A program made the translations under genes and the position numbers. Positions 36,591 through 48,757 of a stretch of 64,000 nt of DNA are shown one piece after another. The DNA is from Pisolithus tinctorius (lineage: Eukaryota; Basidiomycota; Agaricomycetes; Boletales; Pisolithaceae), in assembly GCA_024663395.1 (NCBI GenBank), contig JANFAH010000008.1, positions 2,170,001 through 2,234,000 on the forward strand, written 5' to 3'. The notes beneath the pieces were generated by a model. That model was not told the DNA's origin. It saw only the letters and a program-made list of their open reading frames with translations, and did not search any database. The stretch's first letter is position 1, and every line of letters starts with the position of its first letter.

Positions 36591-37314
36591 AGACATGTCA
36601 TAACCGTGCGTTCATCATAGGTCTTTGCTCACTCTGCAACCTTTTCCACTGGTCATTCACTCACTCTGCACCAACTCCACCCACCTTCTATCGTCTACGA
36701 ACCATCTCCACTCTGACTGCTGTCAGACTTGTGTTGTTCTCCTACTGGACCGGGTGGACCGTTCTCTGGAGGGTCGCATGACTACCCTCGCAGTCAGGTA
36801 CTCTGCAGTGCATGCACTGCATGGTCCAGTGCCTGGATTGTTTCCTTTTCTGGATGTTCTATGTTACCCATCCATATGTCCTCTGTCTACCCTTCATTCA
36901 TTGTCCAGGAAGTTTTACTTGAAATTTTATGAGTCTCCATATGTCAGTTCTGATTCTGGTTACTGTACCTCCGTAGTAGTATAAAAGCATGTATCATACT
37001 CTGCCGTTCCTCAGTACGAATATCAACTTAGTTCCTACTCCTCCTGACTCCGTCTTCTGTCTGTTGGACTTACCTCTGACCTTCTGTCTGTACTCTCCCT
37101 CTAAAATACGAGGGCTGAGATTGTGCAAGGGGGTAGTGCATGAGCTAAACCCGACACCCTCACTCCGCTCTGCCTTTACTTCGGCAGACTTCATTCCTGC
37201 CATCTCTCCACTAGTTGGAGTTCTGCTTCCCTGTGTCGGACTTGCTTCCGGACCCTCCTCTAGACCTTATTTAGCGTCGGAGTTGGTCGGAGTAGGCCCG
37301 GACTTGACAAGACA
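36591..37314 (+). mobile_element. Solo LTR of the A/B family with AGACA target duplication
   Basis: The LTR spans 36596-37309 (714 bp), starts TGTCATAAC and ends GACTTGACA. AGACA flanks it on both sides (36591-36595, 37310-37314). It has the family's TATAAAAG near 36980. It matches the LTRs at 40392, 50607 and 55220 over its length but keeps many CpGs, so it is a younger insertion. The internal part has been lost by LTR-LTR recombination. Confidence 0.93.
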
Positions 37315-37560
37315 ACCCATCTGTCTTCACTGCTCCTTTCTGCAGTCAACTTGACATGTACATGCTTTTTTTTGGAAATCAAAAAACTACCCCTTAAAAA
37401 TTTTACAGCTTAAAAACTAAGTATTGAAAACAGAATGTGCTACTTGGGCAGATGGGTGCTGGATGTACCTATGAGGATCTGGTAGGCAGTAGCAGCACAA
37501 AAAATATCATTTGTATGCAGACTTTTTTCACATCTGTTGCTTTACTAATCATTATCAACA

Positions 37561-38784
37561 ATGATTGAGAAGGAATTTCCATGGTGGTGGGGATTGCATG
37601 GATGGAGGTGTACAAATCCTGCCTACAATAGCACCTGGAGTGCAGCTGATAGTGGGCAGGATTTTGCAAGGTGTATGGTTGAGCTATTCAAGCTGTGGCC
37701 AGACCCATTAGGTGGAGATCCTGGTTTTTCCTTGGTAGGTGTGCCAAATTCATCTGAGCTTGGAGAAGGTGAGATGGGAGAGGGCAGTGGTACTAGTGAC
37801 ATTTTTTTTGTGGAAGATTTGATGAGTGTGGATGTCAAGACATCATTGATTGCCATCCAATTGCCCCCCCTGTTCTGTTCCAAGTGGGGGTCATTGTTGT
37901 CTGCTGCCCCACTGCTCCCCTCCCTTCAGACTGTCATCACTATCTGCTGCCCCCTTGCCCATGCTATTTTTTTCTGAGTCAATGTCAGCCCCCCCATCCC
38001 CCCCATTTTGTTCTCAAAAGTCTGCACCATCACCCCTTCCTCCTGTTGCATCTGAGTACTTGTCACCTGCCCTATTGCTGTCCTCCATACCTGGGTCACC
38101 TGCCATCCCATCCCCCCACTCCTCTGTTTTTAACAAGGGCAATCCTATCAGCTTGAATGACAATCCCCCCTTCCTGTTCATATCCCCCCATCCAAAACTC
38201 CAGCCCATGCATCCATCCCTTGAACAGGACTGAGCCCTTCTTAAACCCAGGTTGGCATCCACCCTGAATATGGATGACTCTTCCAATTCTGACATCACAT
38301 CCTCCAATATGTTTTCTATGCACTGTTTCTCATCCTCTTCCCCTCCCACTACCACTCTGCCCTCAGATGACAGCAATTCAAAGCTGTTGTCAAAGTCATC
38401 CTGTAAGCATGCTCATGAAATGCCTGCCAAGCAACTCTCCTTGAATCTTGTGTCTGCCTCCATGAGCTTTGTACAGCAGTTCCAACAGGCACAACAAGAA
38501 AGGTCAGAGGCAAAATGTCACCATCTCCAGTATGGCTACTGGAAGGAAATGAGAAGACCAACAGCCACCTGGCTGAATGTGAGCACCAACTCACAATGCA
38601 GTGTGAGCAGTATGCCCATGAGGAGGCCATAGCAGCTCTGGAACTAGAGAAGATGAAACTTGCAGTGAAGTCAGAAGAGCTTCAGGGGCAGAACCTAGCC
38701 CTGCAGAGGGGTGTAGCTGGTGGTGAGGACCAAGACCCTTCATCAACTAATGAAGATGTTCACAAGCTCAACAACAGTTTATGA
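37561..38784 (+). pseudogene. Relic of a transposon-associated ORF (possibly the Myb/SANT-like partner of a PIF/Harbinger element)
   Basis: A plus frame begins KEFPWWWGLHGWRCTNPAYN then SAADSGQDFARCMVELFK. This resembles the C-terminal part of Myb/SANT-like proteins abundant in Agaricomycete transposons, where a WW...LH..W..NP motif is common. After frame changes, a coiled-coil-like stretch follows (ECEHQL, EEAIAALELEKMKLAVKSEE, about 38600-38700). Frames break repeatedly and the DNA is almost without CpG. The function is inferred only from these fragments. Confidence 0.35.
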
Positions 38785-40391
38785 CCACATTCTTGTCATC
38801 ATTTAGTATGTATTCCCCCTCCCCCCCTGCTTATATACATGTTGTTTGACATATCCCCCCTATATACACTGTACAATATATCCCCCCCTCCCCCTATATA
38901 TGCATACTACATGGTCATGTAGTAGTTAGGCATATAAAATGTTGTCATTCCCCGCATTGAGTTTGAGAAAGCAAACTGAGTAGAAACATAACCCATCTAC
39001 ATGTACAGGTTTTTACATTACTCTAAGTGCTGAAGCAAGCTGATTAAAAGCTTGTCTCTAAACCTTTCTTCCTCTGATCCAATGTAGTTACCATGATTAC
39101 CTTCCACCTCACCTTCCCCCTCACCTTCATCTCCCCCATCCTCCCCACATCAGTAAATCACTTTGAGCTGTGGAGCTCTCCACAGTGCTCCATAATACAC
39201 AGAGTCCCCTAGCTAGATCCAGGCTGGACAGATGCACCCAACAACACTTTTTGCTATGGCTAGTTGCCTGTTACTATGGAATGGTCACACTGTCATGGAA
39301 CTTTGTCCAGTATCTTACTTACTATGGATTGCTATGGAACTTTCATGCTTAGATATCACTGTACAAAACTGGCCAGACTGTATTCTCCTTGGGGTGTTGT
39401 CCAGTACTCCCCATCTCAATGTTTACTTTGCAAACATGTGATCACTCCACAACTAGCAACAGTTCACAGCAGGTATGACAGGAACAGGTGCATTGGCATC
39501 AATTGCATACTATGTGTAATGACAGGTATGACAGGAATAGGTATTATGAAATCAATCAAGGACTGCCTGAATGTGCTGGTACCTCTCTACATTCATGTTG
39601 GCCTCTTGCAGTGCAGCCCTGATGCAAGGAGTCAGTGTGAGCACATCAGCCACCCCAGTACTTACCATCCTTCCTTTGCCTACTGAGAAAGCTGATTGTG
39701 CAACCTCACACCATGATAGGGATTACAAAGGATGTTGTTCAGCACCTTCATCATGCCATGGAAAATGGAATTGTAAGCCTTGCTGGAGAATTGAGGCATC
39801 ATCTTTCCTGTGCCATTCTTTGCAAATCTGTCCAACACACAATGATACTGCAAGGAAAAGTTTGAGTTGCAGTGACTCAGGGTGTAAGATAACTCACTGC
39901 AGCTGCAATGAGAGCCAGACAGAAAAGGGGAACTGAATTGCTGAAGGACTCAGGATGCTTATCTGTGATTCAATATGTGCCAGTATAGTAGAATTGTATG
40001 ACAGCTTCCTTGAGGGCAGGGTGAGCAAAATTCCTGGTTTTTCCCTGATAAACCAATCTGTTAGTAGTGCAGATAATGAACTGTGTGAATGTACATTCTC
40101 ATCAAAACCATCTTGCAGGAAAAGTGAGTTGTCAAGGAGCTTTGTGGCAGCAGTCTCTATCCATTGTACACAAACCTGTGGTGCAACATCAGAAGGAGGG
40201 ATAAGGTTGAACATGGATGGCATGGTTGCCAGTGTAACTGACTTCAATTCTGAATGCCAGGTAGATATATCACCAAGGAGCTACTGGCAGTATGTCAGCA
40301 GCTGTAACTGAAAGATGGGACTACTTATGAGGCATGCCATATCTTGCTTGTGGTCAGGCCAGTAACCTATAAAGTTAGGATAATGAGACAT
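38785..40391. other. CpG-poor relic DNA up to element A
   Basis: A minus-strand frame at 39894-40247 (WIETAATKLLDNSLFLQDGF, then LLTDWFIREKPGI) with further pieces to about 39700 resembles genes of the DUF6532 type that are multiplied in Agaricomycete genomes. This is a weak match from memory. The rest is non-coding, including a T-, A- and C-rich tract at 38810-38900. Confidence 0.3.
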
Positions 40392-41125
40392 TGTCATGAC
40401 CATGCATTCATCTTAAGTCCTCACTTACTCTGCACCCTTTTCTGCTGGTCATTCACTCACTCCACACCAACTCCACCCACCTTCCATCATTTACAAACCA
40501 TCTCCACTCTGACTGCTGTCAGACTTGTACTGCTCTCATACTGGACCATGTGGACCATTCTCTGAGGGGTCATGTGACTACCCTTCAGACTTCTCCCTGA
40601 CAGCATGCAGTCAGGTACTCTGCAGCATGTGCACTGCATGGTCCAGCACCTGGACTGTTTCCTTTTTGGGATGCTCTATGTTACCTGTCCATATGTCCTC
40701 CATCTACCCTTCATTCATCATCTAGGAAGTTTTACTTGAAAATTTACAAGTCTCCATATGTCAGTTCCAATTCTGGTTTCTGTACCTTCATAGTGGTATA
40801 AAAGCATGTATCATACTCCACTGTTCTTCAGTATGAATATCAACTGAGTTCCTACTCCCTCTTCTCTGTCTTCTGTCTGTCAGAGTTACCTCTGACTATC
40901 TGTCTGTGCTCTCCCTCTGAAATATGAGGGCTGAGATCATGCAAGGGGATAGCGCACAAGCTAAACCCAATGCCCTCACTCCACTCTGCCCTTGTCTCAG
41001 TGGACTTTGTTCCTGCCAACACTCTGCCAGTCAGAGTTCTGTTCTTTTGTGTTGGACTTGCTTCCAAACCTCTCCCCAGACCTTATCTAGCATTGGAGTT
41101 AGTCAGAGTAGACCCAGACTTGACA
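40392..41125 (+). repeat. 5' LTR of element A
   Basis: 734 bp, TGTCATGACC...GACTTGACA, with TATAAAAG near 40797. The left flank is GACAT. It aligns by eye with the LTRs at 36596-37309, 50607-51315 and 55220-55954. It has almost no CpG. Confidence 0.92.
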
Positions 41126-41393
41126 GTATATTTGTACTTGCACTTGTATGATCTCATTTTCTGTCCTCCAGAAAACTTACACCATTATGAGAACTTGAGC
41201 TCAATCTCAAAGAGAGGTTGCTGAGAACCTTGCTGCAGTGCTAGCTAATCCATGTTGACTCCCTTCCATCATTGAACAGTTTCAATCCTTCTCTGCTTGA
41301 CACCACTCTCATGCTGAAGGTGAAAGTGCTTCACAAGCTGGTTGCTCTGACCTCCACTCAACAACCTTCCATACTCTGTCTCCTCATAACTGA

Positions 41394-42470
41394 GATGATG
41401 GACCTGACCCCAACCCCAATTACCCTGGTGGTGGTCCCAATGGTGGGGGCAGCAGTGACAGGGATATCCCCAAAGACCTGGCTGAGCTGCCAGAGGATCC
41501 CCTCGTCACTCTTGCTAGAGCTGTCCATGCACTCACATGGTCTAGTTCACACACTGGGGACTCTGCTCTGAAAACCAAAGTCCATGAGCCCAACACCTTC
41601 AATGGCTCTGACCCAAAGAAACTCCATGAGTTCCTCATGCAGTGCAAGTTGAACTTTCAAGACTGCCCCCATGCATTCTGCTCTGACAGGGCGAAGGTTA
41701 CCTTTGCTCAGTCTTATATTAAGGGAATGGCTCTGGCTTGGTTTGAGCCAGAACTACTAAATCCCAAAAATTATGACCATCCACTCTGGATGGATGACTA
41801 CCACAAGTTCTTACACAAGCTCACAACTAATTTTGGTCCACATGATGCCATAGCTGACACCATCCAACAACTCAAGAACCTTACTATGAAGGATGGCTCT
41901 TGGATTACCAAATATGTTGTGGAGTTCAATTGCTGGGCTTCACAGGTAAAAGACTATGGTGTTGGTGCACTCTGCCACTGCTTCTATAGTGGACATCCAG
42001 ATGACATCAAAGATGAGGTTGCTCACATTGGAAAACCTTCTACCCTTGCACAACTCTGTGAACTCACCCAAACCATCAATGCATGCTACTGGGAATGCAA
42101 AGCAGAGGTTTTGCACACCACCAAGCCTGCTACTGACAAGTTGCAGTCTTCCGGCTCTGACAACAAGTCTAAATCATCATCCTCCACCTCCACTCCAAGG
42201 TTTGACACCAAGGGCAAGGGCAAACAGAAAGATCTGCCCAAGTCCAACATGTCCAAGTCTGATATTGCCCATCTTCTGGGCAAGGATGGCAAACTCACCT
42301 CCACTGAATGCCAGTGCAGGATGAAAAACAACCTCTGCCTCTTCTGTGGCAAGGCTGGCCACTCTGCTAAGGACTGCCCCAAGTCTACCTCTTGCACAGC
42401 CAAAGCCTGTGCAGCTATGGCTGGAACTTCACCTCCTCTGCCCATGGAGAAGGCAGAGCCAAAAAATTAG
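41394..42470 (+). pseudogene. Element A gag (capsid and zinc knuckle), broken near its start
   Basis: Open for 358 codons after a TGA at 41391. The capsid region includes NTFNGSDPKKLHEFL, AKVTFAQSYIKGMALAWFEP and SWITKYVVEFNCWASQV. A Ser/Lys-rich linker leads to a CCHC zinc knuckle CLFCGKAGHSAKDCP, followed by the stop. The frame upstream of 41391 continues the protein (HN, stop, DDGPDPN), so the original start lay further 5'. Confidence 0.85.
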
Positions 42471-42548
42471 TCTGCTCCTCCAGGGAGCTTGCACAGCCTG
42501 GAGGAAGTGTTGATCCCAACTGTGTGCAACCAGACATCTGACTCAACA

Positions 42549-45500
42549 TGTCTGCTCTCTCTAGCCCCAATTCTTTACTTCCATCTGTAACTCTTCTTGA
42601 TTATATTCTGTTGATACTGTTTCTGCATTGATTGATTCTGGCTCTTCTCATTGTTGTGTAGACCCATCCATAATCAAAAAATATGCTATTCCTGTTTCCT
42701 CCATTTCTCCACCAATTCCGCTCTGCTTGTTTGATGGTAGTACAAATGCTGTCATTTCCCAAGAAGTAGATCTTTCCCTCCACTTTCCTTCTGGAAACGT
42801 CAACTCCATTTCATTTTATGTTACTCTGTTGGATTCTTCTTGTTGACTGGTATTAGGACACAACTGGCTCACCCACTTCAATCCATTGATTGACTGGGTA
42901 CTGGGCAGTGTATTGTTCAAACCACCATTACAGGGAATGCCAACACCCCAGGCACCTCCATCATCTTCCACTGCAACCTCCACTCTGGATCTGACACCCT
43001 CCACTCCATCTGAAGCTCCAACTACAACTCCAACAGACTTGCTGCACTTGTCTCACTCATCAATGCTGCTGCATATGTCAGAGCCTGTGCTCTCCCTGGC
43101 TCTAGACAGTTCTGCTTACAGCTTGCCACTGATGATGTGAAGCTTCATGCATCCTTTACTTCTTCTCTGCCTCCTGACTTCTCCTTGGTCCCTCCTGAGT
43201 ATCATGAGTTTGCCAATATCTTTAGCAAAGACAAGGCTACTGAACTTCCACCACACTGCTCATTCAATCTCAAGATTGACCTTGAGGAAGGAGCTTCTCC
43301 ACCCATTGGCACAATCTACTCTCTGTCTCCACCAGAGCTTGAAGCTCTCTGCACCTTTATTGATGAGCATCTTGGCTACGGTTTCATCAAGCAGTCCACC
43401 TCTGCTCACAGTGTCCCTGTCCTCTTTGTAAAGAAGAAGGATGGTTCACTCTGCCTCTGCATAGACTATTGAGGACTCAACAAAATCATGAAAAAAGATT
43501 GCTATCTGCTGCTGCTCATCTCCAACTTACTTGACTCTCCAAGCCATGCTAAAGTCTACACCAAGATTGACCTCCACCATGCCTATCATCTAGTCCACAT
43601 CACAGACAGAGATGAATGGAAAACAGCTTTCTGCACTCATTATGGTTCTTACAAGTGGCAGGTAATGCCATTTGGTCTGACTAATGTGCCTGCAGCTTTC
43701 CAGCAATTTGTTAATAGCATCTTTGCAGACATGCTTGATATCTGCATCATGGTATACCTCGATGACATCCTAATCTATTCACAGGACATGGAGTCACACC
43801 ATGAACATGTAAAAGAGGTACTCCACTGCCTTTGAAAGCATGGTCTTTATGCCAAGCCAGAGAAGTGCAAGTTCCACTCTGACTCCATCAAGTACCTTGG
43901 TTATATTCTTTCTCCCTCCAGTCTCACCATGTCCACTGAGAAGGTTCAGGCAGTCTGTGAATGGCCTGAGATGTGGAAGGTGTGAGACATCCAGTCCTTC
44001 CTTGGCTTCACAAATTTCTACAGACAATTCATTAATAACTACTCTGACATTGTTGTCCTGCTCACTCACCTCATGCAAAAGGGTGCTCCTTGGAACTTTT
44101 CTGAGGAGTGCCACTCCACTTTCCTCCACCTGAAGGATGCCTTCAGCTCCACTCCTATTCTCACTCACTGGGTTCCTGATGCTCCACTTACAGTTGAAAC
44201 TGATGCCTCTGACTAGTCATTGCTGGCATTTTGTTGCTCACCTGCTCTGACAGTGAACTCCACCCAGTCGCTTTCTACTCCTGCACCATGACCATGCTGG
44301 AACTCAACTATGATACCCACAACAAGGAGCTGTTGGCTATCTTTGAGGCCTTCTGCCATTGGCAGCATTACCTAGAAGGTTCCACCTTACCTGTCAACAT
44401 GGTGACAGACCACAAAAACTTTGAGTATTTTTCCACCTCTAAGGTTCTCACTCATTGACAGGCCCACTGGTCAGAGTACCTTTCACAGTTTAAGCTTTCC
44501 ATCCACTTCTGACCTGGCCACCTAGGAGCTAAACCCAATGCACTTATGTGATGTTGGGATGTCTACCCAAAAGGGGGGGATAGGGACTATGTGCAGGTAA
44601 ATCCTCACAATCTCTGCCCTATGTTTACACAGGAGCAACTCGTGTTGTCCCTCTGAACCACTAACCTCATGGCACCTGTGCTCCATGCCACCATGGTCTT
44701 CAATGTTGAGTGCTTGCACTCTGACATCATCTCTGCCCTACCATCTGACCCTGTCTCCACCAGCCATCTCCCAACTCCAACTAAGCCTCAGTGGTCCCTG
44801 GACTCTGATGGCCTACTCTGCCTTGACAGTTGCATCTTTGTCCCTGACATTGATGATCTCTGCCTTCAAGTGCTTCAGTTCAAGCATGACCATCCTCTAG
44901 CAGGCCATTTTGGGCAAAACTGCACCCTAGAACTCATCTGCAGGGACTACATGTGGCCTAACCTCCACTCTGACATGAAAGAATATGTCAGGCCCTGCAG
45001 TGCCTGTGGATGGAGCAAAACTCCATGCTACCACCCCTATGGTCTACTGAAGCAACTCCCTGTCCCAGAGAGACCTTGGAACTCCATCTCCATGGACTTC
45101 ATCAAACACCTCCCCAACTCTGATGGCTACTCTGCCATCCTTGTGGTAGTGGACCACCCCTCAAAGCAAGCAGTGTTCATCCCCACTCATGACTCTGTCA
45201 CCTCCACTGAACTTGCTAAGCTCTTCCTTACCGATGTCTTCTCTAAGCATGGGGTACCTGCTAATGTCACCTCAGAGGTCCTGAGTTTGTCTCACACTTC
45301 TTCTGCTCTCTAGGAAAGGCCCTTGATATGTGTCTTCACTTCACTTTGGGTTACCACCCAGAAGGTGATGGCCAGACTGAGTGGATGAACCAGACCTTTG
45401 AGCAGTACCTTCATGTCTACTGTAACTGCCAACAAGACAACTGGGCTGAGCTTTTACTGCTAGCAGAGTTCACTTTTAACAATGCACCAAGTGCAACAAC

Positions 45501-47081
45501 TGGAGTCTCTCCCTTCTTTGCCAACAAGGGATACCATCCAAACCTGTCTGTGGTCCCTGACCAGGACTTCACCTCTCCACAGGCTCATGACTATGTCATT
45601 GAGCTTTCCACTCTTCATGACTTCCTCTGCTCTGAAATGTCTGCCACTCAGCAGTGCTACCAGGGTCCAGCAGATGCCAAATGCATACCTCCACCTGAGT
45701 TCAAGGTCAGAGCACAGACCTACATCAAAGCCAAGTACTTCCACTCCACTCATCCTTTGGAAAAACTCTCCAAAAAGTACTTAGGTCTGTTCACCATCTT
45801 GGCCAAGCCAGGTATGCACTCTGTCACCCTTGGGCTCCCTGACTCTATGTGCTTGGTACACCTGGTCTTCCATGTCCCACAACTGGAAGCCACAGTGGCT
45901 AACCCTTTCCCAAACTGACAACAACCTCCACCTCTGCCAGTGGATGTTGATGGTGTGTGAAGTACGGGTTTACCCTCAGGTGACCAGGCTTCAAGACTGG
46001 GAGATGGGGGCTAGTCCAAGTGGCCAAAGTCAAGGCCAGAAGTCAGGGGCTAAGTCTGGTTGGACCAGAGTTGAGGCTGGAGGTTAGGGGCTAAGTCCGG
46101 AGGACCAGACTTAAGGCCAGGAGCATGGGAATGAGACTGGTAGCATGGGAAACCGACCAGTCTTGGAGTGCGCACAGGGGGAAGCCAGTCCAGGGTTGGA
46201 TCTACCTCCCTTGGTCTCAGCTTATGTGCTGTACCCTTATGCAAGCTGGGGAGAGGTCCAGGACAGGGGGTCAGGGATAGCTTAAGGCTCGGCCTTAGCT
46301 ATAGAGTAGTCTCGGGGTGTAGTACAGGAGTTGAGGGTAATACTTAATTGATATTCTGGCTGGGGTGCTATGAAGTATGTACAGGGGTTAAATACGCGAG
46401 GCCAGTCTGGAGTAACGAACATAGAGCCAGACTTGTTAATAAGCTATTAGCAAGAAGATTAGCAAGAGTGTGGACAGCCATAGGGGCTGTGCCGAGGCTA
46501 ATAGTCAAAGTCCAGGTGACCAGCATAACCAGGGTTGGACACAGGTTTGTACAGTAAGCAGAGTCAGACGAAAGGAACAAACTAAATACAGCACAAACAA
46601 AGGAGAACAGACTGGAGTTATGTCTGGGTGACCTGGACATAGACCCGGGAGGACCGGGGTGGAGCAGCACAAGGCCGGAAGGCCGGAATGGACCGGAGAT
46701 AGGGGTAAAATACCGGACTTGAGTTATTCAGGCCAGAGTTGGGTTATCTAGGGCTGGAGTTGGGTTTTCTAGGCCAGACTAGGACCGGACTTGACCGGAG
46801 ATAGGGGCTAGGGGTCCAGACTGGACTGGGGTTGAGTCTGAGAGTCATGGATATGACATGGTGACCTTGAGTACAAAGTGTTGGAGATACTTGACTCTAA
46901 GGTGGACTGCCATCACTGCCACTGCCAGCTCTTGTATCTAGTCTGCTGGGTTGGTTATGAGAGCACCAATGAAGAAACCTCTTGGTTGCTTGCAACTGAG
47001 CTAGATCATGCTTCTGACATAGTCTCTGCTTTCCACAAATGCTATCTGCACAAACCTGGCCCATATCAACCTCTGCCATAA
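42549..47081 (+). pseudogene. Element A pol: protease, RT, RNase H, integrase, chromodomain
   Basis: The likely start MSALSSPNSLLP (42549) is followed by a 2-nt insertion near 42608 relative to element B. The aspartic protease motif is LIDSGSSHC. RT includes the YLDDILIYS catalytic box (about 43756-43782). RNase H motifs TVETDASD, KELLAIFEAF and TDHKN are present. Integrase has the H-H-C-C zinc region (FKHDHPLAGHFG to CSACGWSK) and SMDFIKHLP with the first Asp. A 4-bp deletion at about 45270 relative to B (TGAC lost) shifts the frame at the second catalytic Asp. Stops include the TGA after LCLCIDY and the TGA near 44456. The chromodomain (EYKVLEILDSKV to WVGYESTNEETSW) lies after the inserted LTR. 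Confidence 0.9.
45951..46863 (-). mobile_element. Solo LTR of a second family inserted in the pol of A
   Basis: The inserted LTR is 45956-46858 (903 bp). On the minus strand it starts TGTCATATCC and ends ACTTCACA. TGGTG flanks it on both sides (45951-45955, 46859-46863). Removing it joins PVDVDG to LEYKVLEIL, as in element B, where the same codons are contiguous. It retains CpGs, unlike its host. Orientation is inferred from the TGTCAT start shared with the other LTRs here. Confidence 0.88.
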
Positions 47082-47276
47082 TACTCCACCCACATAACCT
47101 TCCTCTGTGGGCCAACTCTGCCCCTCAACAAACTACCTTGAGTACTTTAGAATTTTCTCCACTTATTCACCTCACTTCTCAGAACCATAAGTAAAATTGC
47201 ATGTCTATTCTGTAGTAGTACAAAAATACAAGCTAAAAACAAAAGACAAAAAAAAGAAAAGAAAAAGAAAACTAAT

Positions 47277-48535
47277 CTACTCTTCCATTGCCTGCTCTCT
47301 GCCACCCTCCTGTTCTTCTCCACCTTCATGCTCTCCTCCAACTTCTTCCTCTTCCTTGTTATCCCCCTCCACACCTTGATCTGCCTCCTCATTCTGGTCC
47401 TCTGCAGCCTCTGACTGCAGCCTCTTCCATCCTCCTCCTGCACACTTGAACTCTGCCATCCTGACCTTGTGCATGTCATCCCTCCTCCTCATCTCCACCC
47501 ATTCCACCCAGGCATGGTACAGCCCCCACTTGTTGGCTGTCTGCTCCATGGCCTCCACCATCTGCTCAGCTGCCCTTGCCATCCTCTCGAAGGTGGTCGC
47601 AGCCCTCTCATGTGCATCTGAATACCTCTCTGCAGCCTGCAGCTGCCACTGCCACTGCCACTCTGCCCACCAGGAGGAGACCCCTGCTCCTGAGGGTCCC
47701 TCATGTGGTGTTGCTGGCTCCTCCTCATCCTCTCTGCCTGCCTCCTGCTCATTGTCTGCCTCTTCTGTCTCTGTTGCTCTCTCCTTTCCCTTCCCTTGTG
47801 CCCTCCTCTTTTTCTCCCCTTGGGAGCTCCCCATCCCTGCCCTCTTCCACAAAGGCCCTGCCACTGCCTCTTCCTGCATCCAGCTGCACATCTTCTTCTT
47901 GTTGTGGCAGGGCATGCAGGCCCTGGTCTTACCTTGCCCTGGCTTGCACTGACCTGCCATCAGACTTGCTATACAGCAAGTGCAAGGGGGTCTTCTGGTC
48001 ACAGTGACCACCACAGAGGTCCCAGGGACCCTCTGGGCAGTGTTGACATCATACACCATGCTGCTTAACCTGAAATGAAAGTAAGGGAGAATAAAAAATA
48101 CAGGTCAGCTCAGCCTGACTCACAGTGCTTTGCCACTCACTTTTGTATGGCCTTGTCCCACCTGGCCTGGGCCCTCACCTGAGAGGCCCTCTGCCTCTGC
48201 CTCTCGGCCTCCTCTGCTGCCACTTTCTGCCTCTGCCTCTCAGCCTCTTCCTCCACTGCCTTCTTCCTCTGTGCTTCCTCCTCCTCTCTCTGCCTCCACT
48301 CTGCCTCCAGTCATGCCTCTTCTGCCTTTTGTCATTTGGCCTTACACTCTGCCTTGCACTCCCTCCCTCTCTGCTCTGCCTCCTCCCACCAATGAGCCTT
48401 CTCCATGTTCTTTTCACATTCAGTGTCAGTTGAGTTGTCAGTGAGGATGACCAATGTGTCATCTGCAACTTGGGAGTAGTTGTGGGAGTGGCCTGGGGTT
48501 GGTTGGGGGGTTGTGTTCTTGTGCTGGAAAGACAT
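47277..48535 (-). pseudogene. Antisense spliced gene of element A (six-Cys Zn-cluster-like protein)
   Basis: Opposite strand to pol. Exon 1 is 48535-48141 and exon 2 is 48069-47277, with a 71-nt intron (GTGAGT...TTTCAG); the total is 396 codons in one frame. Exon 1 encodes a highly charged Glu/Arg/Lys/Gln helix (EEEAERQRQKVAAEEAERQR), interrupted by two TGA stops. Exon 2 is fully open for 264 codons. It begins LSSMVYDVNTAQRVPGTSVV, then the cluster CTCC...C...CMPC...C with spacing C-x2-C-x8-C-x9-C-x2-C-x6-C and basic residues KKK before the last Cys. The tail is acidic (GVEGDNKEEEEVGG). The layout resembles a DNA-binding regulator; the role is inferred. Confidence 0.78.
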
Positions 48536-48712
48536 GATGGGGGGAAGAAGGTACAGGGTTTCTGTGCCCTAAACATGTGTTTTTAAGTAGTTCTTCAAAC
48601 TCTGATGGAGCTCTGCCACAGCTAAACCCTGGTCCTTGAGGCATCAACTAATTTCAAAATGATCAACTTGTGTTGATCTCATTCTGTACATGCAGCCTTC
48701 AGGGGTTCAGGC

Positions 48713-48757
48713 CCTAAGGGGGGGGCACTGTCATGACCATGTGTTCATCCTAAGTCC
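48713..48757 (+). repeat. Polypurine tract and 29-bp stub of the 3' LTR of A
   Basis: AAGGGGGGGG (48716-48725) then CAC precede TGTCATGACC at 48729. LTR similarity stops abruptly after CTAAGTCC at 48757, where unrelated sequence begins. Confidence 0.8.

Larger units (their letters stand above)
40392..48757 (+). mobile_element. Element A: Ty3/gypsy chromodomain retrotransposon, old copy
   Basis: Order on the plus strand: 5' LTR, gag, protease-RT-RNaseH-integrase, a foreign solo LTR, chromodomain, an antisense gene, purine tract, and the first 29 bp of the 3' LTR. Stops are mostly TGA where relatives have Arg, and several frameshifts are present, so it is inactive. CpG is nearly absent. No obvious tRNA-complementary primer site follows the 5' LTR (the sequence there is GTATATTTGTACTTGC). 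The rest of the 3' LTR is missing, so no target duplication can be checked. Confidence 0.93.

Noticed and set aside
40970..41224. Frames of 70-95 codons within LTR copies (also 50415-50826, 36994-37354, 54752-55540)
   Set aside because: They recur because the LTR recurs, lie in LTR or opposite to known pol sequence, and show no protein motif.
45956..46858. Intron or pol linker
   Set aside because: The TGGTG duplication, TG...CA ends and the absence of this stretch from element B show that it is an inserted LTR.
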